Position numbers and translations under genes: made by a program
The notes under the pieces: generated by a model
Database searches by the model: none
The model's input: the letters and a program-made list of their open reading frames with translations, nothing else
Told to the model about the DNA's origin: nothing
In this document: positions 3,836 to 5,804 of the stretch, piece by piece
How positions within the stretch are numbered: position 1 is the first letter of the stretch
How the letters are laid out: each line of letters starts with the position of its first letter
NCBI GenBank assembly: GCA_900317865.1
Contig: ONIK01000096.1
Coordinates: 1-5,804 of the forward strand
Source: an uncultured Methanobrevibacter sp.
GTDB lineage: Archaea; Methanobacteriota; Methanobacteria; Methanobacteriales; Methanobacteriaceae
DNA: 5,804 bases
Reading direction: 5' to 3'

Positions 3836-5134
3836 ATGACAAATATTGTAATTGGATCAGGTCCAGCAGGAAGGTTAGGTTCTTACGAACTCGGAAAACT
3901 AGGAAAAGAAGTTATTTTAATTGAAAAAAATCATATAGCTGGAACCTGTTTAAATGAAGGATGTATGGTTATTTGTGCATTAAGTGATATTACAAAATTT
4001 ATTGATTCAAACAGACGTTTTAACGAGTATGGATTTATTAAAAGCCAAATCGACGTCAGCTATGAAAAAATTGTGTCTAAAATAACTGAAACACAGGAAT
4101 TTTTAAGGAAATTAAACCAGATGGAAAACGAAAGTGTCGGAAATAAAGTTATTTACGGAGAAGCCAAAATCAATGAAGATAGTGTTGAAGTTAATGGTGA
4201 AAGTCTTGAATATGATAACTTATTAATTGCAACCGGAGCAAGACCACATATTCCTGATGTTAAAGGCAGTGAATACGGATTGACCAATAAAGATATCTTA
4301 AAAATCGACGATATTCCTGAAAAACTAAACATTGTTGGAGGAGGAATCATCGCCTGTGAACTGGCCAACATTTTCTCAACATTGGGCAGTGAAGTTAATG
4401 TTATCGTTAGAAGTGAATTTTTAAAAGAAATTGATTCTGATATCAAAAACTACATATTAAAATACATCCTAAGTGATGTCAATATTTTAGAACACAGCAA
4501 TATTAAGGAATGTGGAAAAAATAAAGTTGTTTTAACAGATGATAATGAATTGGAAGGTGTTCCATTTTTTGCAACAGGAAGAATAGCTAATTCCGAAATT
4601 GCACAGGGTTTTGTTGATATCAATCCTGACAATACCATTAAAGTTAACGAATTTATGCAAACTTCACGAGATAATGTATATGCTGCAGGCGATGTTACCG
4701 GAGGTTGGCAGCTAACACCAGTAGCTAGAATGGAAGGCATTTGTGCTGCAAGAAATATGGCAGGATACCTAAATAAGATAAGCTACAATTCAATTCCTCA
4801 AAGCATAAGTTTGAACACTGAAGTCAGTTTTGCTGAAAATGAAAAAATCAGCGATGATGTTAAAACCGAAACCATTACACTACCTGCAATAGCCGGACCC
4901 AATTCATTTTGGAAAATATTGACAGGAGACACAGGCTTGGCAAAAATAGAATTTGACAGTGAAAACAACAGAATTAAAAAGATAAATTCCATATCCCCAT
5001 CATCAGTAAGTGATGTTGCATATTTATCCTATCTGATGAGAATAGATTCCCCGTTAGATGAATATTCTAACTTTTTGGAAATACATCCATCTTCAGATAC
5101 AAATTATAAAATTATTAAAAGTTTGTGGTTATAA
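3836..5134 (+). CDS. Atypical FAD/NAD(P)-dependent oxidoreductase of the disulfide reductase (dihydrolipoamide dehydrogenase-like) fold
   Basis: A 432-residue soluble flavoprotein with the full class I pyridine-nucleotide disulfide reductase layout. The FAD-binding Rossmann motif is GSGPAG (7-12) with E30 at the end of the second strand. The redox-active pair is C38/C43 in GTCLNEGC. ATGARPHIP (132-140) follows. The NAD(P) domain has GGGIIACE (168-175), with arginine R192 after the second strand, which may favour NADP. The second FAD motif is AAGDVTGG (283-290), and a dimerisation domain (about 320-432) closes the protein. Three departures stand out: the PSK that normally follows the second cysteine is replaced by VIC with an extra C47; the C-terminal HxHPTxxE motif is reduced to EIHPSSDT, keeping H417 but not the partner glutamate; and the protein is shorter than the usual 450-480 residues. 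No lipoyl-complex genes are nearby. The substrate is unknown. AGGTGA 4 bases upstream supports this start. Confidence 0.88.
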   Translation: MTNIVIGSGPAGRLGSYELGKLGKEVILIEKNHIAGTCLNEGCMVICALSDITKFIDSNRRFNEYGFIKSQIDVSYEKIVSKITETQEFLRKLNQMENESVGNKVIYGEAKINEDSVEVNGESLEYDNLLIATGARPHIPDVKGSEYGLTNKDILKIDDIPEKLNIVGGGIIACELANIFSTLGSEVNVIVRSEFLKEIDSDIKNYILKYILSDVNILEHSNIKECGKNKVVLTDDNELEGVPFFATGRIANSEIAQGFVDINPDNTIKVNEFMQTSRDNVYAAGDVTGGWQLTPVARMEGICAARNMAGYLNKISYNSIPQSISLNTEVSFAENEKISDDVKTETITLPAIAGPNSFWKILTGDTGLAKIEFDSENNRIKKINSISPSSVSDVAYLSYLMRIDSPLDEYSNFLEIHPSSDTNYKIIKSLWL

Positions 5135-5164
5135 TCTATTTACCACAAATATCTATTATTTTTT
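5122..5164. terminator. Probable bidirectional terminator hairpin between convergent genes
   Basis: TTTGTGGT (5122-5129) and ACCACAAA (5142-5149) form a perfect 8-base-pair stem with a 12-base loop. The loop contains both stop codons: TAA at 5132-5134 on the plus strand and TAG (complement of 5136-5138) on the minus strand. On the plus strand it is followed by T6 at 5159-5164, and on the minus strand by a T-rich stretch (complement of 5100-5120). It could therefore end both transcripts. The left arm encodes the last residues of the flavoprotein and the right arm those of the glycosyltransferase. Confidence 0.65.
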
Positions 5165-5804
5165 GTGCCAAACTATATTTAGCATCCAATAATTCTTTAG
5201 CATATATATCTGCACTGCTTTTCATTGAATCATAATTGTCAAAAGCTGATAAAATAGTTTCATTTGCATCTTCAATGTCCGTTTCCAAAATAGCTCCCTT
5301 AAAGATGCCTGCAATATTGTGATATCTTCCCCATTTAATCTTGGTTACTGTAACAATAGGAACTTCACAGGCCAAAACCTCTTCAATCATGACTCCATCA
5401 TCAGTTAACACTGCCAAATCCATATAATCATAAAGATGATTGATCCAATCGATGAAACCTACATAAATAATCTTTTCTTCATCAATCAAATCCATATACT
5501 CATCATGCATAGGATATCCGATTAGAACAACATTATAATCATCAGTGAAATCAGCAAAATTAGAAGCTGATTCAATCATTCCTTTAAAAAGGGAAGATCC
5601 TGAAGAAAATAAAATAGTTTTTTTGTTTGCATCAAATAAAGGATATTCTTTAAGTTTTTCCAATGCAACAGCACCATTTCCAGAGTCTACATCATCATCT
5701 AACGGATAATAAGTTTTAGATAAATTTTCAGGCAGAACATCTTCTCTGAACAAATCATATTCCGGCAGAATTATACAATGATTAAATCTAGGACATACTT
5801 TCAT
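5136..5804 (-). CDS. GT-B glycosyltransferase-like protein, C-terminal part (5' end probably beyond the window)
   Basis: The open frame gives 222 residues reaching the right edge of the window. It looks like the C-terminal nucleotide-sugar-binding half of a GT-B glycosyltransferase, related in style to MurG or GT28 proteins: a beta strand and glycine turn, KTILFSSGSSLFKG (62-75); NVVLIGYP (91-98); IIYVGFIDWINHLYDYMDLAV (112-132); and the donor-site segment GVMIEEVLACEVPIVTV (137-153) with E141/E142. The last part is helical. The first codon in view, at 5804-5802, is ATG, but the N-terminal acceptor domain of a GT-B enzyme is missing and the first residues read like the end of that domain, so the gene most likely continues to the right. 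Methanogens use such enzymes for surface glycan, glycolipid or pseudomurein synthesis; the substrate cannot be told. It converges on the flavoprotein gene with a 1-base gap. Confidence 0.68.
   Translation of the reverse strand: MKVCPRFNHCIILPEYDLFREDVLPENLSKTYYPLDDDVDSGNGAVALEKLKEYPLFDANKKTILFSSGSSLFKGMIESASNFADFTDDYNVVLIGYPMHDEYMDLIDEEKIIYVGFIDWINHLYDYMDLAVLTDDGVMIEEVLACEVPIVTVTKIKWGRYHNIAGIFKGAILETDIEDANETILSAFDNYDSMKSSADIYAKELLDAKYSLAQKIIDICGK

Noticed and set aside
4153..4992. Three minus-strand open frames opposite the flavoprotein gene
   Set aside because: All are shadows of the flavoprotein reading frame, with Ser/Leu-rich translations and no start signals.
3836..5134. Mercuric reductase or dihydrolipoamide dehydrogenase as a specific name
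   Set aside because: The vicinal C-terminal cysteines of mercuric reductase are absent, the His-Glu dyad is incomplete and no complex partner genes are present, so only the fold-level name is justified.
1..5804. Integrated element or defence system
   Set aside because: No integrase, transposase, terminal repeats, toxin-antitoxin pair or nuclease is present, no target-site duplication is seen next to the tRNA, and codon use looks uniform across the genes.

Overview
The window is most likely chromosomal DNA of an AT-rich methanogenic euryarchaeon, with Methanobrevibacter or a close Methanobacteriales relative as the best guess. The evidence is archaea-specific genes (transcription factor E, an archaeosine synthase core with a PUA domain, an ACT-domain regulator), archaeal TATA boxes ahead of transcription units, a tRNA without an encoded CCA end, and a hydrogenase maturation gene (hypC). 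The genus is inferred from base composition and protein character; no database comparison was possible.

Layout from left to right: the C-terminal end of an unidentified plus-strand gene (1-198); a tight plus-strand operon of tfe, an HDIG-type HD-domain phosphohydrolase and a short archaeosine synthase core protein (252-2203, gaps of 6 and 5 bases); a monocistronic MIP18/DUF59 iron-sulfur assembly-type gene with its own TATA box, strong Shine-Dalgarno and hairpin terminator (2262-2667); tRNA-Ile(GAT) with its own TATA box (2695-2811); a plus-strand helix-turn-helix plus ACT regulator (2972-3475); hypC on the minus strand, converging on and overlapping that gene by 7 bases; a divergent plus-strand flavoprotein of the disulfide reductase fold (3836-5134); and the C-terminal part of a minus-strand GT-B glycosyltransferase-like protein converging on it with a 1-base gap and running off the right edge.

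The genes are mainly core cell functions: transcription initiation, tRNA G15 modification (the window's own tRNA-Ile has the G15/C48 pair that archaeosine normally occupies), Fe-S cluster assembly, [NiFe]-hydrogenase maturation, amino-acid-responsive regulation and probably surface glycan synthesis. There is no mobile element, CRISPR array or defence island, and I do not see a clear new multi-gene system. The points that depart from family norms are a TFE whose first zinc knuckle lacks the usual CxxC spacing, a flavoprotein that keeps its CxxxxC redox pair but lacks both the usual following PSK and the C-terminal His-Glu dyad, an ArcS reduced to its core, and inverted repeats placed exactly over both convergent stop-codon junctions. 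No gene-free stretch reaches 300 bases; the longest (2592-2971) holds the tRNA, two terminator-like hairpins and two TATA boxes.
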